A DNA stretch of 64,000 bases from Nitrospirota bacterium (GCA_004321925.1 SCQH01000078.1:1-64000); one strand, 5' to 3'; shown: positions 17,738 through 27,447, numbered from the stretch's first letter. Notes: generated by a model not told the origin, from the sequence alone. Made by a program: numbers and translations.

Positions 17738-19618
17738 TCACTCACACGCCGCTGCAGTCCTTTGCCCCTGATCTGCCGGAATGACGAACGTAAAGGTACT
17801 CCCCGTGCCGAACTCGCTGTCGACCCATATCTTCCCTCCGTGGAGCTCAACCAGCCGCTTTGTCAGGGCGAGACCGAGGCCCGTGCCCTCAAACCTCTTC
17901 TCATAGGCTGATTCGAGCTGGGTGAATTCCCTGAAAAGTTTGGGGAGATCGCCCGGCTTGATGCCGATGCCGGTGTCGGAGACAGAAACTTCAATAAAAT
18001 TCCTGTCGGATTTATTGCTCACCGGCGATTGTTCACTCCCTGACCCCGTGTTGCCGCGAGCCGTGAGCCGCGGGCCGTCCACCAAGCGCGCTGCGATATG
18101 CACCCTGCCCCCGTCCGGAGTAAACTTCACTGCGTTGGACAGGAGGTTGAACATGATCTGCTTGAGCTTACGCTCGTCCGCCTCGAGCTGCACCGTTGCC
18201 TCCGGTTCCATCTCAAGGGACAGTTTCAGATTGTGCTTCATGGCCTTCTCCCTGAACAGCGACAATGCCGCATCGAGAACGTCCTTCAGGATGACGCTGC
18301 TTGGCTCAAGCTCCAGCTTGCCTGCCTCCACCTTCGACAGATCAAGGATATCATTGATGAGAGCCAGGAGGTGTTTACCGCTGTTGTAGATATCCTGAGC
18401 GTATTCTTTCTGCTTTTCGTTGAGTTTGCCGAAGAGCCCGTCAATAAGCACTTCAGAAAATCCGAGTATTGAATTGAGCGGCGTCCTCAGCTCATGAGAC
18501 ATGTTGGCGAGGAAGTCCGACTTTGACCTGTTTGCGGAATCTGACGCAATCCTGGCAACCTCAGCCTCCTGAAGCATTTTCCTTTGAGTAATGTCCCGGA
18601 AAATCACAACGGTACCATTGATTGCGCCTCCTTCTCTTATCGGCGTTGCTATGTAATCGACCGGAAAAGGCGAACCGTCCTTTTTCCAGAACACTTCATC
18701 AGTGCCCTTGTATGTTCTGCCGTCCCGGCATGCCCCGGTTATGGGACACTCATCTTCGGGATAAGGACCACCGTCTATCTTTGAATGGTGCCATGTCTTG
18801 TGGCCTGACTGGCCTATCAGCTCTCCGGCGCTATACCCGAACATATTTTCTGCGGCAGGGTTCACAAACGTGATCCTTCCCTGCAGGTCCTCGCCGATGA
18901 TGCCCTCACCGGCCGCCTGAAGGAGCATGCCATACTGGTCTTTCAGCCGTTCAAGCGACACTTCAGTCTGCCTGCGTTCCTCGAGCTCCAGATTGAGTCT
19001 CCTGTTGGCATCTACAAGCTCACGTGTCCTTTTCCTTACCGCTTCTTCGAGGCGTTCATTGAGGGTTCTCAGGTCATTCTGGGCATTCTGCAGCTCCATG
19101 TTCTGGCGATAGGCGTTTTCATATGTGGAAAGCAGGAGGTCAAGTATCTGGAGGCGCTCGGCAGTAATAAAGTAGTTCTCCCCTGAGAAAAATACATTGA
19201 TTCCCATCTCGGCCTTCGTGTTCTTGCGCAGTTCGAAATTAGCGAACAGATACTGAATACGGTTGATGAGATATTTTTCGTCGTATGGCTTGACAATGAA
19301 GTTGTTTGCACCGCACTCAAGCCCCCTGATAACGTCTTTAGGGTCGTTCAGTGTGGTCACCAGAACAAAAGGGAGTTCCCTGAAGCGCTCGTCGGCCCGC
19401 AGCCGCGCGCAGAACTCGTAGCCGTTCATCTCCGGCATCAGAACGTCGCTGATGACAAGCGTTGGCCTTAGCCCTTCTTCCAGCAGTATTAAAGCTTCTT
19501 TTCCGTTGACTGCGGCCGTGACCTGATATCCTGATCTTTCGAGGGTATGCTGCAACTGCAATGCCTGTGTCGTGCTGTCCTCGACAATGAGTATCTTCAG
19601 ATTATTTTCTTCGTTCAT
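17738..19618 (-). CDS. Hybrid REC-PAS-histidine kinase
   Basis: 626 residues, soluble. A receiver (about 8-125, acceptor Asp in LVISDVLMPEMNG) is followed by a helical region with a heptad-rich coiled coil (about 165-220), PAS (about 225-345) containing a CPITGAC pair, HisKA with SHELRTP near residue 380, and HATPase. The ATPase insertion here reads GPRLTARGNTGSGSE. It lies 17 bp downstream of cheB, so it may take phosphate or signal from the CheA/CheB module. Confidence 0.9.
   Translation of the reverse strand: MNEENNLKILIVEDSTTQALQLQHTLERSGYQVTAAVNGKEALILLEEGLRPTLVISDVLMPEMNGYEFCARLRADERFRELPFVLVTTLNDPKDVIRGLECGANNFIVKPYDEKYLINRIQYLFANFELRKNTKAEMGINVFFSGENYFITAERLQILDLLLSTYENAYRQNMELQNAQNDLRTLNERLEEAVRKRTRELVDANRRLNLELEERRQTEVSLERLKDQYGMLLQAAGEGIIGEDLQGRITFVNPAAENMFGYSAGELIGQSGHKTWHHSKIDGGPYPEDECPITGACRDGRTYKGTDEVFWKKDGSPFPVDYIATPIREGGAINGTVVIFRDITQRKMLQEAEVARIASDSANRSKSDFLANMSHELRTPLNSILGFSEVLIDGLFGKLNEKQKEYAQDIYNSGKHLLALINDILDLSKVEAGKLELEPSSVILKDVLDAALSLFREKAMKHNLKLSLEMEPEATVQLEADERKLKQIMFNLLSNAVKFTPDGGRVHIAARLVDGPRLTARGNTGSGSEQSPVSNKSDRNFIEVSVSDTGIGIKPGDLPKLFREFTQLESAYEKRFEGTGLGLALTKRLVELHGGKIWVDSEFGTGSTFTFVIPADQGQRTAAACE
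18017..18079. repeat. Nine degenerate heptanucleotides inside the REC-PAS kinase ATPase domain
   Basis: The clearest of the four copies. The plus-strand units are GCTCACC, GGCGATT, GTTCACT, CCCTGAC, CCCGTGT, TGCCGCG, AGCCGTG, AGCCGCG, GGCCGTC. Units 3, 4 and 7-9 still resemble one another strongly. Confidence 0.55.
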
Positions 19619-19635
19619 TTGTTTTCCCTCATGAC

Positions 19636-20688
19636 TTAACTCCTGATCTGTTTTATCGCAAGCTGGCCCAAGAGGTCGACTATGCCTGCCGGCGGCAGTA
19701 CATATTTGGCGGCATTGAGTTTAACCGCTTCTCCGGGCATGCCGAAGACGACCGAACTTTCCTCGTCCTGAGCAACAGTGACCGCTCCTTTTTCCCTCAT
19801 CAGCTTCAGTTCCTCTGCCCCGTCTTTTCCCATGCCTGTCAGCAATATGCCCATGGCGTTCATACCGAAAACCTCTGCGACAGAACGGAAGAGATGAGAG
19901 ACCGCAGGACAAAGACCGTTTTCATGGCCATTACCTGAACAGGATAGCCTTCCGTTATTGCCGACCTTCATCTGCAGCTTTTCCGGAGCAACATAGGCGT
20001 GGCCTGAAAGGATGCGGCTGCCGTCAATCGCAACGTGAACGGGTAGTCCGGATGTCTGACCCAGCCATTCGACGAACCCCTGAATAAAACCAACCGCCAT
20101 GTGCTGGACGATCAGCACCGGCACAGGAAATTCCTTTGGAAGCCCTGAAAGGATCTGTTGGATAACCGGAGGGCCCCCTGTTGATGCGCCTATTGCGACC
20201 ACTCTGATATCGGCAGGGGTCATCTGCGCAGGCGCGATGATCCGCGTTTCCGGCGCCTTCCTGGAGCGGCGCGCCCACCGCCGCACCACTTTGACCTCGG
20301 ACATCAGCTTCACCGTTCTGATCAACTCCCCGGCACGCTCTTTATAGGCAGGGTGGCTGATGCCGACCGGCTTTTGTATTACCGTCAGAGCGCCGGCCTC
20401 GAGGGCCTGGAATGAACACTCCATCTCCATCATGCTTGTACTGCCGGTAACAATGACTATAGGTACGGCATTTGTTTCCATGATAATGCGTGTTGCCTCA
20501 AAACCGTCCATCTTCGGCATATGGACGTCCATCGTGATAAGGTCAGGCCTGTTTCGACCGGCAGCTGCTATCGCCTCTTCACCGTTTCCGGCCGTATCGA
20601 TCACCCTGATCTCGGGATCGGAGTCTAATATATGCACCAGCAAGTCCCGAACAACCGGGGAATCTTCGACGACAATGACTTTTATCAT
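19636..20688 (-). CDS. cheB: CheB-type chemoreceptor methylesterase (WspF-like)
   Basis: 350 residues. A receiver with acceptor Asp54 (DLITMDVHMPKMDG), a linker (about 125-160), and a methylesterase domain with the Ser169 (GASTGGP), His196 (QHM) and Asp289 (TGMGKDGA) triad. It removes methyl groups from receptor glutamates, opposing CheR. Its first codons overlap the cheA stop by 4 bp. In Wsp systems the equivalent protein sets the adaptation level. Confidence 0.95.
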   Translation of the reverse strand: MIKVIVVEDSPVVRDLLVHILDSDPEIRVIDTAGNGEEAIAAAGRNRPDLITMDVHMPKMDGFEATRIIMETNAVPIVIVTGSTSMMEMECSFQALEAGALTVIQKPVGISHPAYKERAGELIRTVKLMSEVKVVRRWARRSRKAPETRIIAPAQMTPADIRVVAIGASTGGPPVIQQILSGLPKEFPVPVLIVQHMAVGFIQGFVEWLGQTSGLPVHVAIDGSRILSGHAYVAPEKLQMKVGNNGRLSCSGNGHENGLCPAVSHLFRSVAEVFGMNAMGILLTGMGKDGAEELKLMREKGAVTVAQDEESSVVFGMPGEAVKLNAAKYVLPPAGIVDLLGQLAIKQIRS

Positions 20689-23018
20689 ATGAGTCTCCTT
20701 ATCACCTCAAGAAGATTGCTTTGGTCGAAACTGCTTTTTACAATATAGGCGTTTGCGCCTGCGTCTATCCCCCGTTCCCGGTCTTCCCGCGATTCAAGCG
20801 CGGTCACCAGAACGACAGGCAGCTCGAAGAACTTCCTGTCTTCGCGGATCTTCGCCGTAAGGGCGAATCCGTTCATCCTCGGCATATCCACATCAGAGAC
20901 GACCAGCTCGAACTCTCTGGTCTTGAGCGAGGTGAAGGCATCAACTCCGTCAACCGCTGTTGTAACGTCATACCCGGACGACTCAAGAATGTTCTTTAAT
21001 AGTGTCCGCGCTGTTATCGAATCCTCAACGACCAGAATGGATTTCCCCTTCCCCCTGCCCGCTTCAGATGCACGCTTTACGGGAGAAGCTGAGATCTTTA
21101 CGGCGGACTTCAGCAGGTCCGGAACGTTCAGAACAGGCACGACCTTGCCTGTGCCGAGCACTGTTGCGCCGGCAACATTGCGTACACGCGAAAGCTGCAG
21201 CCCGAGAGGTTTTGTAAGCACCTCCTGCTCCTGGAGGACATCCTCCACGAGAAACGCCACACGCCTTTCGGCGGAGCCGAGGACGATTATCTGAATGAGA
21301 GAATCGCCGCCTGAATTGCTGCCTGCTGCCCGCTTATTGCCGGCAGTATTTCTTAATTCAAGCACGTCGGCAAGTCTGCAAAAAGGGAGAGTCTGCCCGT
21401 TAAACGAGACTGTTTCACGGTTCTCGACGGTCATGATCTCCCCGGTACTTATCCTCGCTACCCTTTCCACATTGATCGAGGGAAGAACGAAGAACTGACC
21501 ACCGGCCATTATATGCACGCCCCGGAATGTCGCCAGGGTAATGGGAACTACCAGGGTGAATGTCGTCCCGATATCCGGATGGGTGTCGATCGCGATTGTG
21601 CCGTTCAGCTTCTCGACCTTCTCGCGGACTATCGCGAGCCCGAGCCCTCTGCCCGAAAGGTCGGTGATGATCGGGCTTGTCGTGACGCCGGAACGGAAGA
21701 TCAGAAGCTGTGCGTCTCTGTCTCCGAGCCTGCCGGCCTCTTCCGGAGAGATCAGGCCGCGCTTTACTGCTGACGCCCTTATCCGCGGGACATCGACCCC
21801 GGCCCCGTTGTCCGAAACAGTGATTTCCAGCTTGTTCTCCCTGGAGGCAGCGGCTATTGTTATCGTCCCGTGTTCCGGCTTATTCCTCTGCAGCCGTTCC
21901 CCGGGCGTTTCTATGCCGTGGTCGACAGAGTTCCTGATGAGATGGATGAGTGGGTCCTTGAGCTCCTCGAGTATCCTCCGGTCTATCTCGATCTCACCTC
22001 CCCCGGCCGAAAACTCGACCTTCTTTGCGGTTTCACGGGATATATCCCTTACAAACCTGGGGAACATCTCAAGCAGAGACGAAAAAGGGAGCATCAGCGC
22101 CTTTTTCATATCGTCCAGCAAGTTGTCGACCATCGTCCCGACCGCCCGGTAATCATATTCCGTTGTTTTAACCAGATCGGTCAGTTTGGAGCCGAGTGCT
22201 TCAATAAAAGGGTCGGGAATCATGGGGGGGGACTTTTCCATCAGTTTTGTTTCGTTGACCACTGATCCCTGACCCATGGTCCCTGTTTTAGTCCTCTCTT
22301 TATTCCGGACGTCCACCAGTTTTTTTATCTCCCTCAACTCCGCTGCACGCTGTCCTGTTGTGAGCTTCACAGAAAGAAGCTCCTCGGCCTGCAGCAGAAG
22401 CGAATCGAGCTTGGCGGTAGAGATCCTGACCGTCTCTGAAATTGCGGAAAACGGCGAAGGTGCAAGTCGGCCGACCGGCAAAATTTCTGCCGTGCCTCTC
22501 CCTGTTTCCGATGTCCGGAGATCCTGCGGTCCTTTTTGTTCCTCTCCCTGTTTTGCCGGATCTTCCCTTCGCTCTCCGTCTGCCTCGTTCTGCCCATGAA
22601 TTTCCGTGTCAGCCTGGCCCTTCGATGCGCTTTCGAGGCTTGAGACAACCCCACGTATCGTTGACTTCTCATCAGCGGAGATTGCACCGCCTGCGACGAG
22701 CCTTCCGGTTATATCGACTGCCTGATGAAGCAGGTCCAACATCTTCGCAGATGCGACGCGCTCCTTTTTTTTCAGTGATGCAAAAACATTCTCCATCGAC
22801 TGGCAGACCGCCACGATGTCTGCGAGATTTACGGAACGGGCGGCCCCCTTAAGGCTGTGGGATTCCCGGAATATTACCTCGACTATCCCTGCTTGCTCCT
22901 CCGGTCGTGCCTTTTCAAGCTCGATAAGGCCCGAGGATATCGCTGTCAAATGCTCCCGGGCTTCGACCGTGAAGGTGTCAAGCAGTCTTTTTTGAAAGTC
23001 CTCATCCTTCCTGTCCAT
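20685..23018 (-). CDS. cheA: Hybrid CheA-REC chemosensory histidine kinase (WspE-like)
   Basis: 777 residues. It has an N-terminal Hpt domain with phospho-acceptor His54 (RESHSLKGAAR), a long low-complexity linker (about 130-200), dimerisation domain, HATPase (HLIRNSVDHGIE, GRGLGLAIV), a CheW-like domain and a C-terminal receiver with SILVVEDSITARTLL and LVVSDVDMPRMNG. There is no separate P2 domain. The fused receiver is typical of WspE and Frz-type systems rather than flagellar CheA. The linker contains the short heptanucleotide stretch at 22254-22288. Confidence 0.95.
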   Translation of the reverse strand: MDRKDEDFQKRLLDTFTVEAREHLTAISSGLIELEKARPEEQAGIVEVIFRESHSLKGAARSVNLADIVAVCQSMENVFASLKKKERVASAKMLDLLHQAVDITGRLVAGGAISADEKSTIRGVVSSLESASKGQADTEIHGQNEADGERREDPAKQGEEQKGPQDLRTSETGRGTAEILPVGRLAPSPFSAISETVRISTAKLDSLLLQAEELLSVKLTTGQRAAELREIKKLVDVRNKERTKTGTMGQGSVVNETKLMEKSPPMIPDPFIEALGSKLTDLVKTTEYDYRAVGTMVDNLLDDMKKALMLPFSSLLEMFPRFVRDISRETAKKVEFSAGGGEIEIDRRILEELKDPLIHLIRNSVDHGIETPGERLQRNKPEHGTITIAAASRENKLEITVSDNGAGVDVPRIRASAVKRGLISPEEAGRLGDRDAQLLIFRSGVTTSPIITDLSGRGLGLAIVREKVEKLNGTIAIDTHPDIGTTFTLVVPITLATFRGVHIMAGGQFFVLPSINVERVARISTGEIMTVENRETVSFNGQTLPFCRLADVLELRNTAGNKRAAGSNSGGDSLIQIIVLGSAERRVAFLVEDVLQEQEVLTKPLGLQLSRVRNVAGATVLGTGKVVPVLNVPDLLKSAVKISASPVKRASEAGRGKGKSILVVEDSITARTLLKNILESSGYDVTTAVDGVDAFTSLKTREFELVVSDVDMPRMNGFALTAKIREDRKFFELPVVLVTALESREDRERGIDAGANAYIVKSSFDQSNLLEVIRRLI
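22254..22288. repeat. Five degenerate heptanucleotides in the cheA linker
   Basis: The plus-strand units GTTGACC, ACTGATC, CCTGACC, CATGGTC, CCTGTTT encode part of the variable region around RTKTGTMGQGSVVNE. The unit type resembles those in the neighbouring kinases. Confidence 0.4.
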
Positions 23019-23027
23019 GATTGCTCC

Positions 23028-24779
23028 TTACACCTTATATATCTCCACCATCTCCTTGAGCTTCTGTCCGAGCTCATTGAGGTCATGTGCCGCCCGTTCA
23101 GCCTGCTTGGTTCCTGCCACGTTCTGCTGTGTCGCCTGCTTGATATTTTCCATGGCAAGAGCGACCTGTTCCATGCCCGCGAGCTGCTGCTGGCTTGAGG
23201 CTGCGATCTGTATTGCAGTCTGTGCCGCCTCCGTAATGTTTTCCCAGAGCTTCCTGATGGATTCACCTGCTTCATTTGACTGTTTCACGCCGCCATCCAC
23301 TGCCTTGCTCACCTGTTCGGATGCCATTACCGCTGCACCGGTGGCCTTCTGTATATCGCTGAGTATCGTTCGGACCTGCTCGGTTGCCTGTTTTGACTGG
23401 TCCGCAAGGCTCTTTATTTCCTGGGCCACGACGGTAAAGCCTTTACCCTGCTCCCCTGCCTTGGATGCCTCGATTGCCGCATTCACCGACAGGAGGTTTG
23501 ACTGTTGCGCGAGGTCATTGACCGTTGTGATGATCTCCCCTATTGCCTGTGTCTGCTCGCTCAGCTTTACAATGCTCGCTGCTACTGATTCCATCAATCC
23601 CCTGATGTGGTTGATCCCCTCCACGGTCTCGCCGACTGCCGCATTGCCCTGCTGTGCCACCTGGACCGCTTTCTGGGAGTTCTCGGAGACGCCCCTGGAT
23701 TTCTCGGAGGAAAGCAGCGCCGTCTGCTTGACTTCTTCAACCGTAGCAGTCGTCTCGCTCACCGATGTAGCAGTCTCGGACATGCCTGAGGCGACCTGGG
23801 TTGTCATTGCCAGGATCTCGCTGACAGCGGAGGCAAGGATACCGGCCGATTTCTGGATCTCCGTCATGACATCCCGAAGATTACTGATCATGGCAGCAAA
23901 GGCATTTCCAAGGACGTCTTTTCCTGATTGAGGCTCCACTTTTACGCTGAGGTTCCTGGCTGCTATCTGTCCGGCGACGTCGGCCATTTCGCGCAGATAT
24001 CGCGTCATTGCGGAAAATGCCCGCGTCAGAGCGCCTATTTCATCCCGTCTCTCGTCCGAAATCACCGTGACGCTCAGGTCCCCTGCTGCGATCAGTTCAG
24101 CCGTGGTTTTGAGCTCGTTCAACGGCCGTGCGATGATCCGGCTGAGGAACAGGGTCAATCCAACACTCAGCAAAAGAGCAAGCGCGCCTGCTGAAATAAA
24201 GATGAAGAGCAGGGTCCTTGCATTTTTCTCTGCCTGTTCAATACGCGTCTCTGCCTGGGCAATCTCGGCGTCTCCAAGCTCTTTTGCAATAGAACGTATC
24301 CGGTTATACCGCTCCTCCTGAATCGTCGTGCCCAACCGCTGCGCCTCGTCAATCCTGCCTTTATAGATCAGGGCGATCTGCTCATCCCGGGATTTCACAT
24401 AGGAAACTCTGACGGTGATAAGCTCTTCAAGCTTCTTAAGCTCCAGCGGGTGCTCCTTCAGCGCCGCAGAGATCTTACTGAGACCCTCATCGACCTCCTT
24501 TGCCCTTGCCCTGATATCTTCTTCAATGACTTTTTGTTTGGCCCTGTCTTTTATGATCATCATCTCAAGCAACTGCGCGCGGACCCGGTTCTGGTCCGAC
24601 CTGAGCTCAATGAGTTCCGTGCTGGGCAAAAAGTCTTTACGGAAGAGATCGCTCTGTGACGTCTGGATAGCCGTAATGCTGGTATAGGCGGCTGCAATCA
24701 CACAAAGCAGAAAAAAAACCATCAGGCCGAACACGAGAAAGAGCTTTGTTTTTGTTGTACGGTTAAGAAACCATGTCAT
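23028..24779 (-). CDS. Methyl-accepting chemoreceptor (WspA-like)
   Basis: 583 residues: transmembrane helix (11-33), a helical periplasmic four-helix-bundle-like domain (about 35-185), second helix (about 188-210), HAMP (about 211-265) and a long methyl-accepting coiled coil. The conserved tip reads QQSNLLSVNAAIEASKAGEQGKGF. No C-terminal CheR-docking pentapeptide is seen. The periplasmic type matches receptors such as WspA, which respond to surface or envelope stress in Pseudomonas; the stimulus here is unknown. Between cheW and cheA. Confidence 0.93.
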   Translation of the reverse strand: MTWFLNRTTKTKLFLVFGLMVFFLLCVIAAAYTSITAIQTSQSDLFRKDFLPSTELIELRSDQNRVRAQLLEMMIIKDRAKQKVIEEDIRARAKEVDEGLSKISAALKEHPLELKKLEELITVRVSYVKSRDEQIALIYKGRIDEAQRLGTTIQEERYNRIRSIAKELGDAEIAQAETRIEQAEKNARTLLFIFISAGALALLLSVGLTLFLSRIIARPLNELKTTAELIAAGDLSVTVISDERRDEIGALTRAFSAMTRYLREMADVAGQIAARNLSVKVEPQSGKDVLGNAFAAMISNLRDVMTEIQKSAGILASAVSEILAMTTQVASGMSETATSVSETTATVEEVKQTALLSSEKSRGVSENSQKAVQVAQQGNAAVGETVEGINHIRGLMESVAASIVKLSEQTQAIGEIITTVNDLAQQSNLLSVNAAIEASKAGEQGKGFTVVAQEIKSLADQSKQATEQVRTILSDIQKATGAAVMASEQVSKAVDGGVKQSNEAGESIRKLWENITEAAQTAIQIAASSQQQLAGMEQVALAMENIKQATQQNVAGTKQAERAAHDLNELGQKLKEMVEIYKV

Positions 24780-24791
24780 GGGTGACCCTCC

Positions 24792-25418
24792 TTATTTGAC
24801 CTCTTCATGAACAATGATATTTTTATCAGCCAGCAGTTTCCCGGCATCGAGGATCACTGCCCGCTCTCCGGTGACGCCTCTGAGAAAGTCCTCGCGTATT
24901 CCGGTGAGTGTCGGCAGGGACGGCTGGATATCGTCCGGTGATATGTTCCGCACGCCGAGTATTGCGTCAGCAAGGATTCCGAACTCCATCTTGGCGGCTT
25001 TGTTCAGGCCGGGCTCCTCGCAACGGAGAATGATTACCTTATTGAGATCGCTCAGCCCCTTTTCGGGCATATCGAAGAACTTTTTTATATCTATGACAGA
25101 GATGATCTGTCCGCGCACATTAATCAGGCCGAGGACATACGAAGGGGTGCAGGGGACAGGTGTATAATCCCTCAGCGGGTAGACCTCGCGGATGAAGTGT
25201 GTCTCAATGCAGTAATGCTCCTGAGCAAGCAGAAATTCCACCACCTCTATGTACTCACCGGCGTCATGCTCTTTCGGTTCTTTTGAAAGAAGCGCCGCCC
25301 TCGCCATGAGAACTCTTTTCTTCTCAGCAGGACCGGGAGAAAACCCTTGTCCGATCAGCGTATGAGCTGCATCGAGGCGCTGCCGGATTTCGCTCCAGTC
25401 TATTGTGCCGTCGTTCAT
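24792..25418 (-). CDS. cheW: CheW-like coupling protein with N-terminal extension (WspD-like)
   Basis: 208 residues. A CheW fold (about 65-205, with VEFLLAQEHYCIE, VLGLINVRGQIISVIDIKKFF) follows an extension of about 60 residues. The start at 25418 follows an AAGGTGAT ribosome site; an upstream in-frame codon at 25466 would lie inside cheR. It couples receptor to CheA. Two different CheW genes flank cheR, as in Wsp operons, where one is of this length. Confidence 0.9.
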   Translation of the reverse strand: MNDGTIDWSEIRQRLDAAHTLIGQGFSPGPAEKKRVLMARAALLSKEPKEHDAGEYIEVVEFLLAQEHYCIETHFIREVYPLRDYTPVPCTPSYVLGLINVRGQIISVIDIKKFFDMPEKGLSDLNKVIILRCEEPGLNKAAKMEFGILADAILGVRNISPDDIQPSLPTLTGIREDFLRGVTGERAVILDAGKLLADKNIIVHEEVK

Positions 25419-25422
25419 ATGA

Positions 25423-26964
25423 TCACCTTCTGCTTTCCGTTTCCAGCATGGTCCGGATAATTTCATGGAGCCTGCCTGCCGTCATCCCTTCTGATTCCGG
25501 CAGGACATCCTCCTGATTGCGCGCTTTCAGGATCGAGAGGGCATTTTCAAAATGTTTTCCGGATTCTTCGAACTTCCCCTGCTGCCGCGTGAGATTCCCG
25601 AGCAGAAAATGGGCAGGCACGAAATCCTGGTCGAGATAGAGCGTCCGCTTCAGAGCTGCCACGGCTTCCTCTGCCTGCCCCACTTCCTGCAGTATCGTCG
25701 CGAGCAGATAATGGAATTCCGAACTCATTTTGTCGGAGGCAACAGCCCGCTCGCACCATAAAAGGGCGTCGGAAAGCCTTCCCTGATTTGCATACGTCCT
25801 GGCCAGAAGCGACATTGCCTTTGCATCCAGCCTGCCCTCAGCTCCCAATGAGACGCACCCCTTGTTGTCACCGCCTGCTTTATCGGAGGATAGGAGGGAA
25901 GTAATTTTTTCCACGGTTTCGGCATACCGGCCCTGCCTGTACGACTGCAATGCCTCTTCATAGGAATCGAGTACTGAAGGAGCGGGCTCAATCGTTGTAT
26001 ACGCGGGGGGAGGGACCGGCGAAAGTCCCCCGGCCATTCCGGCACCGGGTTCAGAGGTCTGAGGCTGCGGCGGATGAACCTGCTTACGCGGTATTGCGAT
26101 CGAAGGCGCGTCTTCGCCTGCCTCGGTCTTTCTGTACAGAATTACCCCCGGATAATTTATCGGGTGGAACTCAGAAAAGAGGGTCTGGGAGGTCTCGACC
26201 GCGCTCACGATCAGCCGGCCGTCCGAGGCGAGGCACCGGTAAAAATGCTGCACTGCATCCCGGGCTCTCTCCTGAGAGAAATACATCAGGACATTGCGGC
26301 AGAAGATGATGTCCATCGCGTTGGTATTGTTCGACAATGACGGGAAAGGGTCTTCGATAATATTGTGATATGAAAAGGTCACCATATTTCTGATGTCCTT
26401 GCGCAGCTCGAACCCTTTTGCAGTCTTTGTAAAATAGTGCTCTTTTACCCAGTTCGGGGACTCGCGGAAGGACCACTCACTGTAAACACCCTGCTTCGCC
26501 TTTTGCAGAAAGCCGGGGTTTATGTCTGTGGCCAGGATAGTTATGTTCCAGTTGCGGAGATCGGAGATGATCCGCCTGATAAGTATCGCCAATGAATACG
26601 GTTCCTCCCCGGTGGCACATCCCGCAGACCATAGCCTGATATTTTGTTCATTCCCCACCCGCGAGCGGACGAGCCCGGGGATTATATGTTTCTCAAGGAT
26701 GTCAAAGCATTTTCTGTCACGAAAGAAATGAGTCTCTCCAACGGTAAGATGACTCGCCAGCGTCTCGACCTGACACTTCGACAGGCGCGACGACATCAGC
26801 CATTTGATGCAGGATTCGGCGTCTCCGGCACTGAACTCAGACGCGGCAGACCGTATCCCCCGCTCAAGGTCCGACCATTTTTCTTTCGGGAAGCTCAGCC
26901 CCATATTGCGTTCAACAAACCTGCTGAACGTGCTGAGCACGTTGTCCGGTATCGTCGTACCCAT
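25423..26964 (-). CDS. cheR: CheR-type receptor methyltransferase with C-terminal TPR repeats (WspC-like)
   Basis: 513 residues. A CheR domain (about 1-275) has the SAM-binding WSAGCATGEEPYSLAI motif, HFFRD and IIFCRNVLMYF. A proline-rich linker (about 290-330) is followed by TPR-like helices (about 345-490). It methylates receptor glutamates using S-adenosylmethionine. The TPR fusion is typical of WspC and other non-flagellar CheR proteins. The stop lies 4 bp before the next cheW. Confidence 0.94.
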   Translation of the reverse strand: MGTTIPDNVLSTFSRFVERNMGLSFPKEKWSDLERGIRSAASEFSAGDAESCIKWLMSSRLSKCQVETLASHLTVGETHFFRDRKCFDILEKHIIPGLVRSRVGNEQNIRLWSAGCATGEEPYSLAILIRRIISDLRNWNITILATDINPGFLQKAKQGVYSEWSFRESPNWVKEHYFTKTAKGFELRKDIRNMVTFSYHNIIEDPFPSLSNNTNAMDIIFCRNVLMYFSQERARDAVQHFYRCLASDGRLIVSAVETSQTLFSEFHPINYPGVILYRKTEAGEDAPSIAIPRKQVHPPQPQTSEPGAGMAGGLSPVPPPAYTTIEPAPSVLDSYEEALQSYRQGRYAETVEKITSLLSSDKAGGDNKGCVSLGAEGRLDAKAMSLLARTYANQGRLSDALLWCERAVASDKMSSEFHYLLATILQEVGQAEEAVAALKRTLYLDQDFVPAHFLLGNLTRQQGKFEESGKHFENALSILKARNQEDVLPESEGMTAGRLHEIIRTMLETESRR

Positions 26965-26973
26965 AATGTTATC

Positions 26974-27432
26974 TCATCCCTTTTCCAGCATGGCTTCAAG
27001 CCTGTCTTTTTCTTCGAAGGACAACCCTTTGTCGATGTCATGCAAAAACACTATATCGTCATGGATGATCACCACACCCTCTGTGTAATGCATCTCCGGC
27101 AGTATGCTTTCTGCGGAGATTATCTCCTCCTGTTTTCGATCAATGATTCCTTCCACCGAATCAACGGCAAAGGCAACAGTCCATTTCGATCCCTTGACAA
27201 TGACAATATTGTCATCCGGGTCTATGACGCGTTCCGGCTGCCTGAACTTCCTTCGGATATTCACAATGGGTATGATCTGCCCATGAACATTAATCACGCC
27301 GGTGACAATGTCCGGACCCTCGGGAAGCGGCATGACCTGCACTGCACGGACTACCCGCTCAACTGTCTGCAGGCGGATCGCAAAGCGCTTTCCCTCACTA
27401 AGAAAGACCAGGAGCTGTTCGGAAGTCTTCAT
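26974..27432 (-). CDS. cheW: CheW-like coupling protein (WspB-like)
   Basis: 152 residues forming a single CheW domain (LLVFLSEGKRFAIRLQTVERVVRAV; TGVINVHGQIIPIVNIRR). The ATG at 27432 has GAAGGGTGG upstream; a GTG at 27447, abutting the preceding stop, is an alternative. It links chemoreceptor to CheA. It follows a CheY-like gene with almost no gap. Confidence 0.9.
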   Translation of the reverse strand: MKTSEQLLVFLSEGKRFAIRLQTVERVVRAVQVMPLPEGPDIVTGVINVHGQIIPIVNIRRKFRQPERVIDPDDNIVIVKGSKWTVAFAVDSVEGIIDRKQEEIISAESILPEMHYTEGVVIIHDDIVFLHDIDKGLSFEEKDRLEAMLEKG

Positions 27433-27447
27433 AATACCACCCTTCAC

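Noticed and set aside
9604-18079. Possibility that the heptanucleotide runs are CRISPR or IS remnants
   Set aside because: Units are only 7 nt, lack spacers, and keep the reading frame inside working kinase genes; no cas or transposase genes are near.
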